The translations under genes were made by a program, and so were the position numbers. Of a DNA stretch of 8,640 nucleotides, positions 1 through 6,739 are shown piece by piece (the first letter of the stretch is position 1; each line of letters starts with the position of its first letter). Location: assembly GCA_030456405.1 (NCBI GenBank), contig JAKDNQ010000082.1, forward strand, positions 1 to 8,640, given 5' to 3'. Under the pieces are notes generated by a model that was given only the letters and a program-made list of their open reading frames with translations, was not told the origin of the DNA and ran no database searches. This DNA is from Nitrospira sp. Lineage in GTDB: Bacteria > Nitrospirota > Nitrospiria > Nitrospirales > Nitrospiraceae.

Positions 1-1
1 G

Positions 2-121
2 CTTCGGTACGTTGAGCCTCTGAGCGACGCGAGAACGCCGCTGGCGGACTTTTTGAGCATCCTGCTAGTGGTGAAGGAGAAGAAGCAATTGACAGCTAAG
101 AAGGCCTCCAAAAAGAAGTAA
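2..121 (+). CDS. C-terminal fragment of an unidentified protein (5' end outside window)
   Basis: From base 2 one forward frame is open for 39 codons to a TAA at 119-121. Both other forward frames meet a stop within the first 25 bases. The visible peptide contains RYVEPLSDARTPLADFLSIL and then a strongly basic tail with runs such as EKK, AKKASKKK. A lysine-rich end directly before a stop is common in real proteins, so a genuine C-terminus is plausible. The middle of the fragment is encoded by an element (42-64) that recurs at 7698-7720 outside any gene, so part of this C-terminus may come from a repeat that supplied a new coding end. The start lies outside the window and no family can be named. 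The alternative is that this is non-coding repeat sequence that happens to be open. Confidence 0.5.
   Translation, partial: LRYVEPLSDARTPLADFLSILLVVKEKKQLTAKKASKKK
42..64 (+). repeat. 23-base dispersed element, copy 1
   Basis: The stretch TGGCGGACTTTTT followed by GAGCATCCTG matches 7698-7720 at 22 of 23 positions; the only difference is G here and C there after the T run. Here it lies inside the open frame 2-121 and encodes LADFLSIL. I recall similar sequence recurring in Nitrospira genomes, but that is memory and was not searched. Confidence 0.6.
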
Positions 122-146
122 GCGGGTTATTCCTCCCTGCGTAAAC

Positions 147-181
147 GGGGAAGCCGACAGAGATGTCTGCTCTGCTTCCCC
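147..181 (+). terminator. Hairpin downstream of the 2-121 frame, possible terminator
   Basis: GGGGAAG at 147-153 pairs with CTTCCCC at 175-181. Inside it CAGAG at 158-162 pairs with CTCTG at 170-174, leaving a loop of seven bases and a four-base bulge on the left. It sits 25 bases after the stop at 121, where a terminator would be expected. No T tract follows on the + strand, so intrinsic termination is doubtful. It may instead be a leader structure or a Rho-associated end. Confidence 0.3.
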
Positions 182-287
182 CTACGTATGGCTGAGGCCT
201 TCGTCATGAATTCCCCGTGCTGGCGCTCTTCACTTCGGATCGTTTCAACACCCAAACTAGGTATCTTCATAGGTCTGAGAACCCTCT

Positions 288-293
288 AGGAGG
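288..293 (+). promoter_or_regulatory. Strong Shine-Dalgarno in the catalase leader
   Basis: AGGAGG lies seven bases before an in-frame TTG at 301. A second purine-rich site, GGAGGG at 338-343, lies eight bases before the in-frame GTG at 352. These two ribosome binding sites make 301 and 352 both credible starts. The furthest upstream in-frame start, GTG at 217, has only pyrimidine-rich sequence before it and is least likely. Confidence 0.5.
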
Positions 294-351
294 GGTAAAG
301 TTGGATGACAAGGCTGAAGCCAACCTAAAAATACGATGGAGGGCATCGAAC

Positions 352-2556
352 GTGGCTAAAGGGAAGAAGAACGAAAAGAATCAGAAGGATGAAGATCTCG
401 CGCGGTTTCGGGAGGACCCCACGGAGGAATATCTCACAACAAATGAAGGCCTCCGTATCAACGACGATCAGAACTCGCTGAAAGCCGGCGAGCGCGGACC
501 CTCGTTACTGGAAGACTTCCACCTGCGTGAGAAGATCACGCACTTCGATCATGAACGGATTCCCGAGCGCATCGTGCACGCTCGTGGCTCCGCTGCCCAT
601 GGATTTTTCCAAGTGTACGAGTCGATGGCGCCCTACACGAAAGCCAAGTTCCTTCAAAATCCGTCGGTGAAGACACCGGTCTTCGTGCGTTTCTCTACCG
701 TGGTTGGATCGCAGGGATCGACGGATCTGGCACGGGATGCGCGCGGTTTCGCCGTCAAGTTCTATACCGAAGACGGTAACTACGACTTGGTCGGCATCAA
801 CATTCCTGTGTTCTTCATTCAGGATGCGATGAAGTTTCCTGACCTTGTTCATGCGATTAAACCGGAACCGCACAATGACATTCCGCAGGCGGCAGCGGCG
901 CACGATACCTTTTGGGACTTCATTTCATTGATGCCGGAATCCATGCACATGATTATGTGGTTGATGTCGGACCGGGCCATACCGAGGAGTTATCGCATGA
1001 TGGAAGGGTTCGGGGTTCACACTTTCCGGTTCATCAATGAAAAGGGTAAGTCGCGTTTCGTCAAGTTTCACTTTAAACCTCTTCTCGGCATGCACTCGGT
1101 CGTCTGGGACGAGGCGCAGAAAATCTCCGGTATCGATCCGGATTTCCACCGCCGCGATCTCTGGGAGTCAATTGAGAGCGGGAACTTTCCTGAATGGGAA
1201 TTCGGCGTACAAATTGTTGAGGAAAAAGATGAGCATAAGTTCGACTTCGATCTACTCGATCCGACCAAACTGATTCCCGAAGAACTGGTCCCGGTGAAGC
1301 GTATCGGAAAATTGACCCTCAACCGCAATCCGGACAATTTTTTCGCAGAAACAGAACAGGCTGCCTTCCATCCCGGCCATCTCGTGTCGGGGATCGATTT
1401 CTCCAACGATCCTCTCTTACAAGGTCGTCTCTTCTCGTATACGGACACACAACTCATTCGCTTAGGCGGTCCGAATTCTCATGAGATTCCGATCAACCGG
1501 CCCACCGCGCCAGTACACAACAATCAGCGGGATGGCCACATGCGACAAACGATCAACCAAGGCAGGGTCAGTTATCACCCGAACTCGCTCGGGGGCGGAT
1601 GTCCCATGCAAGCCAAAGCGGACATGGGAGGTTTTGTTAGTTTTGCGGAAAAACTCGACGGGCCGAAAGTGCGCGCGCGCAGTGAAAAGTTCTTCGATCA
1701 TTTCACCCAGGCGGCGCTGTTCTGGAACAGTCAATCCCATCCCGAAAAATCTCACATCGTGCAAGCGCTCCGTTTTGAACTGGGCAAAGTCGAAGTACCC
1801 GCCATTCGAGAGCGGATGGTCGGCCTGCTCGCTCAGGTCGATAGAACGCTCGCGGGGCTTGTGGCGCAAGGGCTTGGGTTGACCGTCCCCGCAAAATTCG
1901 ACGGCCCTCTGAACATGAGCATCCCGGCAGACGGCAACGTGAAGCAGTTCCAACCGAAGCGTCCCGCTCCATCGATGGAACGTTCGCCCGCCTTGAGCAT
2001 GGCAAATACTGTTAAGGAAGGAATCGCCACTCGCAAAATCGCCATCCTTGCCGCCGACGGGGTCGACGATGCGGCTCTCTTAGGCATGAAGAGGGCCATC
2101 GCAGCAGCCGGCGGGGAAGCAAAGGTGGTCGCCCCACGACTTGGCACATTGAAGGGCGCAAAAGGCGCGCAGGTACCCATTGATTTCAGTTTTCTCACTG
2201 CCGGGTCGGTCCTATTCGATGCAGTCTATCTGCCGGGGGGAGAAGCGAGCGTTGAAATTCTGAAGGGCGACGCCAAGGCGCTTATCTTCGTCAAGGAAGC
2301 GTACCTTCATTGTAAGACCATCGCGGCCACCGACGCGGGCATTGAATTGTTATCGGCGGCTCACCTGGGGGCTGATAAGACGGCGAAGAGTCACGCGGAA
2401 GGCGTCCAACAGGATGAAAGCAAGTTCATGGCGCCTGATGAGGGCATCATCATGGGTCGGGGCGCGTCATTGAGTCAGATCGCGGCAACGTTCATTCGCG
2501 CCATTGCCCAACATCGCCATTGGGGCCGGGAAGCAAAGGGACAGATGCCGGCGTGA
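352..2556 (+). CDS. katE: Catalase, large-subunit HPII type with C-terminal DJ-1/PfpI-like domain
   Basis: This is a cytoplasmic heme catalase that converts hydrogen peroxide to water and oxygen. From GTG 352 it has 734 residues, close to the 753 of E. coli HPII. Visible landmarks are the distal His76 in VHARG, Asn150 in LVGINIP, and the proximal heme Tyr363 in RLFSYTDTQ. The His-to-Tyr spacing of 287 equals that recalled for E. coli HPII (128 to 415). His340 in AAFHPGH corresponds to HPII His392, which is covalently joined to the proximal Tyr, so the modified heme of that enzyme is plausible here. Residues about 560-705 form the flavodoxin-like domain typical of the large-subunit clade. Its usual nucleophile elbow reads IAATDAG without cysteine, as HPII also lacks it. 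The GTG was chosen because GGAGGG precedes it and the peptide MAKGKKNEK resembles catalase N-termini; TTG 301 is nearly as good and GTG 217 is possible. A ferritin-like gene follows 82 bases later. Confidence 0.96.
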   Translation: MAKGKKNEKNQKDEDLARFREDPTEEYLTTNEGLRINDDQNSLKAGERGPSLLEDFHLREKITHFDHERIPERIVHARGSAAHGFFQVYESMAPYTKAKFLQNPSVKTPVFVRFSTVVGSQGSTDLARDARGFAVKFYTEDGNYDLVGINIPVFFIQDAMKFPDLVHAIKPEPHNDIPQAAAAHDTFWDFISLMPESMHMIMWLMSDRAIPRSYRMMEGFGVHTFRFINEKGKSRFVKFHFKPLLGMHSVVWDEAQKISGIDPDFHRRDLWESIESGNFPEWEFGVQIVEEKDEHKFDFDLLDPTKLIPEELVPVKRIGKLTLNRNPDNFFAETEQAAFHPGHLVSGIDFSNDPLLQGRLFSYTDTQLIRLGGPNSHEIPINRPTAPVHNNQRDGHMRQTINQGRVSYHPNSLGGGCPMQAKADMGGFVSFAEKLDGPKVRARSEKFFDHFTQAALFWNSQSHPEKSHIVQALRFELGKVEVPAIRERMVGLLAQVDRTLAGLVAQGLGLTVPAKFDGPLNMSIPADGNVKQFQPKRPAPSMERSPALSMANTVKEGIATRKIAILAADGVDDAALLGMKRAIAAAGGEAKVVAPRLGTLKGAKGAQVPIDFSFLTAGSVLFDAVYLPGGEASVEILKGDAKALIFVKEAYLHCKTIAATDAGIELLSAAHLGADKTAKSHAEGVQQDESKFMAPDEGIIMGRGASLSQIAATFIRAIAQHRHWGREAKGQMPA

Positions 2557-2638
2557 GGAACGGGTGAGAGTCCACAGTGAACAATAGAATCGTAGAAACG
2601 ATCAGAACAACCAACCAATAACAAACGAAAGGGACATC

Positions 2639-3244
2639 ATGAAAAACGAACAGCTCCATGAACTGCTCTATCAGGCCTTGGAAACCGAAGCCGGCGGGGT
2701 CCAAGTCTATGAGACCGCGATTCGATGCGCGGTGAACCAGGATCTGAAAGGGGAATGGCAGAAGTATTTAAAACAGACGCGCGATCATGAACACATCGTC
2801 CGCGGGTTGGTTGAAAGCATGGGACTCGATCCCGCCAAGGAGACTCCGGGGCGCCAAGTCGTCCGGCACAAAGGCGAGTCACTCGTGGAAGCGATGCAAA
2901 TGGCCCTGAAAACGGGAAAGCCTGAAGCCGCGCAGCTGGTCGCCAGCGAATGCGTCGTGACAGCCGAAACCAAAGACCATCAAAACTGGGAGCTGATGAG
3001 TCATGCGTCCAAAAAACTTACAGGCGAGGAAGGAAAAGCGCTCAAGGAGGCCTGCGAGAAGGTGGAAGATGAAGAAGACGAACACCTCTACCATTCCATG
3101 GGTTGGAGTCGCGAGTTGTGGATTGACTCGCTCGGGTTGCCTGCCGTGCTTCCTCCCCCCGAGGAGGAAAAGGATGTCAAGTCAGCCGGAGAGGCGGCCC
3201 GCGCGAAAAAGTCTCGAAAAACAATGATAATGATAGGGAAATAA
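2639..3244 (+). CDS. Ferritin-like four-helix protein, putative di-metal binding
   Basis: This 201-residue soluble protein has no signal peptide and is almost wholly helical in character, rich in Glu, Lys and Ala. Candidate metal ligands follow the ferritin-like pattern: Glu17 in ETEAGG (helix A), a D49xxH52 motif in RDHEHI (helix B), Glu104 and Glu110 (helix C), and E146xxH149 in DEEDEHLYH (helix D). ETEAGGVQVYETAI resembles the first helix of rubrerythrin-type proteins. After the four-helix core (to about residue 160) comes an acidic-to-basic tail, with PPPEEEKD followed by AARAKKSRK. AAAGGG at 2628-2633 lies five bases before the ATG. Its place just after a catalase suggests iron sequestration or oxidation during peroxide stress, but no activity can be proved from sequence. 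No named subfamily was recognised, and it could also be a structural helical-bundle protein that has lost metal binding. Confidence 0.7.
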   Translation: MKNEQLHELLYQALETEAGGVQVYETAIRCAVNQDLKGEWQKYLKQTRDHEHIVRGLVESMGLDPAKETPGRQVVRHKGESLVEAMQMALKTGKPEAAQLVASECVVTAETKDHQNWELMSHASKKLTGEEGKALKEACEKVEDEEDEHLYHSMGWSRELWIDSLGLPAVLPPPEEEKDVKSAGEAARAKKSRKTMIMIGK

Positions 3245-3301
3245 CACGTGGTGGTTTCCACTCAAGTGCAATGAGTGACCGGATTAAATATGAGATGAAT
3301 C

Positions 3302-4882
3302 ATGTCTAATATAGGTTGGATGTTATTGGCTCTGATTGCAGTGGGGTTCGTCTATCGCCACATCCGCGGTCGCGCGGAGCGCGATCGTAGAAGACTCGGA
3401 GAGGCGGTGATCGCACAGCGGAATCTTCTCGCGACGATCACGGTCATCGGGGCGGTAGGCCTATGGGGGGCTTGCACGCTCGGTGATCAGGGCCTTGCCG
3501 AACAGCGGGACAATGCGCCGCCCAAGGCGGAGAAAAGCCGCGTGAAAGACCCACCAAACGACTCCCTTGCTGAGACGAAGAAAAAGAGGTTCGAAGGAGT
3601 GGACTTTTCGTACGATGTCTTCGGCGCGCCTCCTGGCCAGGATCCGCAGAAGAGCGCTGAAGAAGGGAAAGCCAAGGACATTGCCGACAAACCAAAAGTG
3701 ATGGAGAAACAGAAACAATTGCTGGCGGATCGATACAGCCTGGACTGCCGGACACAGCCCTCCATCGTCATGACGAATGGGAAGCCTCAACCCGTCGGTC
3801 CCGCCGTACGATTGCCGAGCGGCCTCACGTGGGACAAACTAGGCGGCTTCGACGCAGAGGAGATCAAGAGTAAGAAACTATTTCCTTCAGGGTTCCACCG
3901 ACTGCCGCATGTCAAACACGCCGTCGGTGGGATGGTCTTTCCTTCATTCCAAATCGAGAAATTTCCTCGACTGGAGCGCTTCGACGTAGATTTCGATATT
4001 CCCGACTGTTTTCTCCCGGAGTTCCCGCCTCCGATCTTTTTGACGACGCACCCTGAACTCGGCGACGTCTCTCAGGGAGAAGTCTTGAATGCGGAGAATT
4101 TCGATCGCCTATTTCGTGGCCTCATCACACCCGTGCAACTCGACGGGCTACGGATGTTGGTAACACAATTCCCCCAACAGGAATTCAATGCGACGCACGA
4201 CCGCAAAACGGCCCAACCCAGCTTGGGCGTGACGTGCCTCGACTGTCATGTGAACTTTCACACGGCGGGACAAATCCATCTGAACCCCGACATCAGGCCC
4301 CAATCGGATCGGCATCGGCTCGATACGACGAGCATCCGGGGACTCTACAACCAACAGATCCATGGATCCAAACGCAGTCTCCGCTCGGTGGAGGATTTCA
4401 CCGAGTTTGAGCAGCGCACCGCCTATTTCGACGGCGACACCATACGGGCCATGAAAAAAGGCATGAACATGATCGATCGACTACAAGTGCCCCATATGGC
4501 GCAAATGCAAAACATGATCGATTTTCCTCCTGCCCTCAAGCTCGATCCGATGACCGCCCGGCTGGATCGAAAGAAAGCCACGGAGCAGGAAATCCAGGGC
4601 GAGGATCTCTTTTTCGGGAAGGCGCGCTGCGCCGGGTGCCACCAGCCGCCGGCCTATACCGATCATATGATGCACGACCTGAAGCTGGAACGGTTCGGCG
4701 CGGAAGCCGATGGGCCGATCAAGACCTTTGTGCTGCGAGGCATCAAAGATTCCCCTCCATATTTGCACGATGGTCGCTTACTCACCCTTGAGGACACGGT
4801 GGAGTTTTTCAATGTGGTAGGAGGGACGCAATTAACGGAGAAAGAGAAAAAGAGTCTCGCGGCATTTTTGCGGGCCTTGTAG
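3302..4882 (+). CDS. Membrane-anchored diheme c-type cytochrome, cytochrome c peroxidase/MauG-like C-terminus
   Basis: The 526-residue protein has two CxxCH heme sites, C312LDCH and C443AGCH, 131 residues apart, which fits diheme peroxidase spacing. The C-terminus, with LRGIKDSPPYLHDGRLLTLE at 478-497 and a final KKSLAAFLRAL, is the usual ending of the CCP/MauG family. It closely resembles proteins that databases often label 'cytochrome B6', though no cytochrome b features are present. Two hydrophobic segments (about 6-18 and 42-57) flank a very basic RHIRGRAERDRRR stretch, which predicts two membrane passes with the heme part in the periplasm. A Lys/Pro-rich linker (about 65-140) and roughly 150 residues without recognised motifs precede the heme domain. 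The ATG has only a weak Shine-Dalgarno. A GTG at 3407 (residue 36) would give a single signal peptide and is a real alternative. Peroxidase, MauG-like oxidation or electron transfer are all possible roles. Confidence 0.82.
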   Translation: MSNIGWMLLALIAVGFVYRHIRGRAERDRRRLGEAVIAQRNLLATITVIGAVGLWGACTLGDQGLAEQRDNAPPKAEKSRVKDPPNDSLAETKKKRFEGVDFSYDVFGAPPGQDPQKSAEEGKAKDIADKPKVMEKQKQLLADRYSLDCRTQPSIVMTNGKPQPVGPAVRLPSGLTWDKLGGFDAEEIKSKKLFPSGFHRLPHVKHAVGGMVFPSFQIEKFPRLERFDVDFDIPDCFLPEFPPPIFLTTHPELGDVSQGEVLNAENFDRLFRGLITPVQLDGLRMLVTQFPQQEFNATHDRKTAQPSLGVTCLDCHVNFHTAGQIHLNPDIRPQSDRHRLDTTSIRGLYNQQIHGSKRSLRSVEDFTEFEQRTAYFDGDTIRAMKKGMNMIDRLQVPHMAQMQNMIDFPPALKLDPMTARLDRKKATEQEIQGEDLFFGKARCAGCHQPPAYTDHMMHDLKLERFGAEADGPIKTFVLRGIKDSPPYLHDGRLLTLEDTVEFFNVVGGTQLTEKEKKSLAAFLRAL

Positions 4883-4942
4883 GTGTGCTGCCGACCGAGG
4901 CGTGCAGCGTGAAACTCACCCAAATGAGGTCGAGGAGGAACC

Positions 4943-5347
4943 ATGAGGGCGACAATTCCAGGTTTTCGGGGTGGAAGTAAATCGCTAGCGGTGAAGACAA
5001 AGGGAAAATCACGGGGAGCCTTGACTGTAGTAATGGGGCTCGTCGTGCTCGTCGGACTTTCCGGGTGCTTGAGGTTGGGGTTTGGGGGAAATGACGACGC
5101 CGAGACGAGGGCTTCCAAGAATGCGGCAGAGGCTGCGATATCCCGAGAAGTCACAGAAATGGTCAAGCTCTATCGAATATGCCTTCAGAAGCACGAGGAT
5201 GATCCGGTGAAGGCCAAAGAGAATTGCGGTATGTACAAGGATGCCATCCGAGACCTGGCCCCGGACAATATGAGAACGGTTGTCGCTGAGGTGATGGATC
5301 GGCTGCGAAGCAAGAATCCATCGCATCGGCGCGACGTCGAACCATAG
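4943..5347 (+). CDS. Small putative lipoprotein of unknown function
   Basis: This 134-residue protein starts at an ATG preceded by a strong Shine-Dalgarno (GAGGAGG, about four bases before the start). A basic N-region is followed by the hydrophobic run LTVVMGLVVLVG and a textbook lipobox, LSGC, with the modified cysteine at residue 42. The n-region is long (about 25 residues), so a GTG start at codon 17 (4991) would look more typical, but it has no ribosome binding site. The mature part is short, helical and charged. It holds two more cysteines, Cys80 and Cys95, in YRICLQ and KENCGMYK, which could form a disulfide joining two helices. No family was recognised. It follows the diheme cytochrome by 60 bases and is probably co-transcribed, which would place both products at the cell envelope. 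Confidence 0.72.
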   Translation: MRATIPGFRGGSKSLAVKTKGKSRGALTVVMGLVVLVGLSGCLRLGFGGNDDAETRASKNAAEAAISREVTEMVKLYRICLQKHEDDPVKAKENCGMYKDAIRDLAPDNMRTVVAEVMDRLRSKNPSHRRDVEP

Positions 5348-5520
5348 ATCGTGGGAGTGAGAGCAGCGCGTTCCTCGTGAACCTTATCTCGCTGCGACAA
5401 TTCAGACACTCTCATTCCGTCCTGCGCTTCACGCTTCACGAACTACGCTTCACACGCGCGAGCGTCGGAGACCGCGATTTGCAGCAGAAGCGCTCATGAA
5501 ACAAGCGAGGATCACACGTT
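5348..5520 (+). other. Intergenic region between lipoprotein and AI-2E permease
   Basis: No gene is seen in these 173 bases. A six-base inverted repeat, GCAGCG at 5363-5368 with CGCTGC at 5390-5395, lies just after the lipoprotein stop, but it has a 21-base loop and no T tract. A run of heptamers based on GCTTCAC follows at 5426-5453. GAGG at 5507-5510 is the only candidate ribosome binding site for the next gene. The gap marks a likely transcription boundary. Confidence 0.5.
5426..5453 (+). repeat. Short tandem heptamer array (GCTTCAC)
   Basis: Four consecutive heptamers read GCTTCAC, GCTTCAC, GAACTAC, GCTTCAC. Units 1, 2 and 4 are identical, and unit 3 keeps the seven-base register but is degenerate (3 of 7 matches). 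The array lies 67 bases before the AI-2E permease start. Confidence 0.75.
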
Positions 5521-6726
5521 ATGGACGGTATTGCTATAAAGCCTGCAGCAGAATTGAATCCTGCCTCGCTCAGTATCAGTGCAGTAGACGCACCGCCTGT
5601 GTTGCCCAACCCTGTGGAGCTTACCGGCCGCGTGTCGATGGGCGCGCGAGACCTCGCATTGACCATCGTGGCAGCCATCGCCGTGGTCTTTGCGCTGCAA
5701 TGGGCAGAGAAGTTCTTCATACCGCTCCTGCTCGGAATCATCATTGCCTACACGCTGAACCCTCTCGTGGTGTGGCTGGAGCGGGTGAAGATCCCCAGGG
5801 TCGTGGGCGCCATCTTCGTGATGCTGGCCGTCCTATGCGGAAGCGCATTCGTGACAATCTCGATGCGCGATCAGGTACAGACCATTCTCGATCAGTTACC
5901 CGATGCGGCAGGTAAACTCACTGCCTCGCTTCGCAGCATGCGAGGGGGGCGACCCAGCACCATGCAGAAAGTGCAAGCCGCTGCGCAAGAAATCGATAAG
6001 GCAACCAGCCAGGCGGCAGATACTCATTCCACAGCCCCGAAACAGTCTGCGACACACGTCATCATCGACGAGCCCGCGTTCAAGTTGGGCGACTACTTGA
6101 GAGCAGGTTCACTGGGAATGTTCGGATTCATCAGCCAAGCGACCATGGTGCTGTTGTTGGTATTGTATCTTCTGCTCGCCGGCGATTCGTTCAAACGTAA
6201 ACTGGTGCGTGTGACCGGCTCCTCGCTGTCGGACAAGAAAATCACGGCACACATCCTGGACGATATCAACGTGTCCATCCAACGCTATATGTTCACGCTC
6301 TTGGTGGCCAACGTGCTCCTGGCGCTCCTGACGTGGGGCACGTTCTGGTGGATCGGCTTGGAGAATGCCGGTGGATGGGCGATCGCGGCAGGCATCCTTC
6401 ATGTCATTCCTTATTTAGGACCGGCACTGATCGCGATCGCGACGGGCATGGTGGGCTTCATGCAATTTGAGTCTTTCTCAATGGCGTTGTTGGTGTCGGG
6501 GAGCTCGCTGGCGATCTCCACCCTCGTCGGCATATTCGTCATGACCTGGATGACCGGAAAAATGGCGAAAATGAACGCGGTGGCAGTATTTATCGCGTTG
6601 CTTTTCTGGGGATGGCTTTGGGGAGCAGCAGGTCTGCTGCTCGCGATTCCTATCCTGGGCATTGTGAATGCGATCTCTCAGCATGTAGAAGCGCTCCAGC
6701 CCCTGGCTGAGTTATTGAGAGAATGA
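5521..6726 (+). CDS. AI-2E family transporter (PF01594-type permease)
   Basis: This 401-residue inner-membrane protein has about eight hydrophobic segments, near residues 44-59, 64-84, 94-113, 205-221, 256-280, 285-310, 320-343 and 354-380. Family hallmarks include IPLLLGIIIAYTLNPLV (67-83), the HVIPYLGPALIAI motif (294-306) and the C-terminal ALLFWGWLWGAAGLLLAIPI stretch. A hydrophilic loop at about 115-195 separates the N-terminal three helices from the rest, as is usual in this family. The 40-residue N-terminal extension before the first helix is polar and Pro-rich. The ATG at 5521 has a modest GAGG ten bases upstream; ATG 5638 (residue 40) is an alternative. The family name comes from autoinducer-2 export, but many members have other or unknown substrates, including sodium/proton exchange, so the substrate here is undefined. 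It is tightly coupled to the next gene. Confidence 0.93.
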   Translation: MDGIAIKPAAELNPASLSISAVDAPPVLPNPVELTGRVSMGARDLALTIVAAIAVVFALQWAEKFFIPLLLGIIIAYTLNPLVVWLERVKIPRVVGAIFVMLAVLCGSAFVTISMRDQVQTILDQLPDAAGKLTASLRSMRGGRPSTMQKVQAAAQEIDKATSQAADTHSTAPKQSATHVIIDEPAFKLGDYLRAGSLGMFGFISQATMVLLLVLYLLLAGDSFKRKLVRVTGSSLSDKKITAHILDDINVSIQRYMFTLLVANVLLALLTWGTFWWIGLENAGGWAIAAGILHVIPYLGPALIAIATGMVGFMQFESFSMALLVSGSSLAISTLVGIFVMTWMTGKMAKMNAVAVFIALLFWGWLWGAAGLLLAIPILGIVNAISQHVEALQPLAELLRE

Positions 6727-6739
6727 AGGAGCTGCCCAA

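Noticed and set aside
89..94. TTGACA resembling a sigma-70 -35 box before the catalase
   Set aside because: No reasonable -10 box lies 16-18 bases downstream, and it falls inside the open frame 2-121.
1481..1882. 133-codon + strand frame inside the catalase
   Set aside because: It is another frame of strongly conserved catalase sequence with an Arg/Ser-rich composition typical of shadow frames.
505..2198. Several minus-strand frames of 70-163 codons opposite the catalase
   Set aside because: They lie wholly against a gene with complete family motifs, and their peptides show no recognisable domain.
2589..2602. ATCGT-AGAA-ACGAT hairpin between catalase and ferritin-like gene
   Set aside because: The stem is only five base pairs with no T tract, so it is too weak to call a terminator.
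3251..3277. Short inverted repeats (GTGG/CCAC and CACTC/GAGTG) before the cytochrome gene
   Set aside because: The stems are four and five base pairs, overlap each other and are expected by chance.
4663..5166. 167-codon minus-strand frame across the cytochrome end and lipoprotein start
   Set aside because: It covers the conserved CCP-like C-terminus and the lipobox region on the other strand and is Ser/Pro-rich without motifs.
5496..5915. 139-codon + strand frame overlapping the AI-2E gene start
   Set aside because: It is rich in Arg and Cys and runs in another frame through the conserved first helices of the permease.
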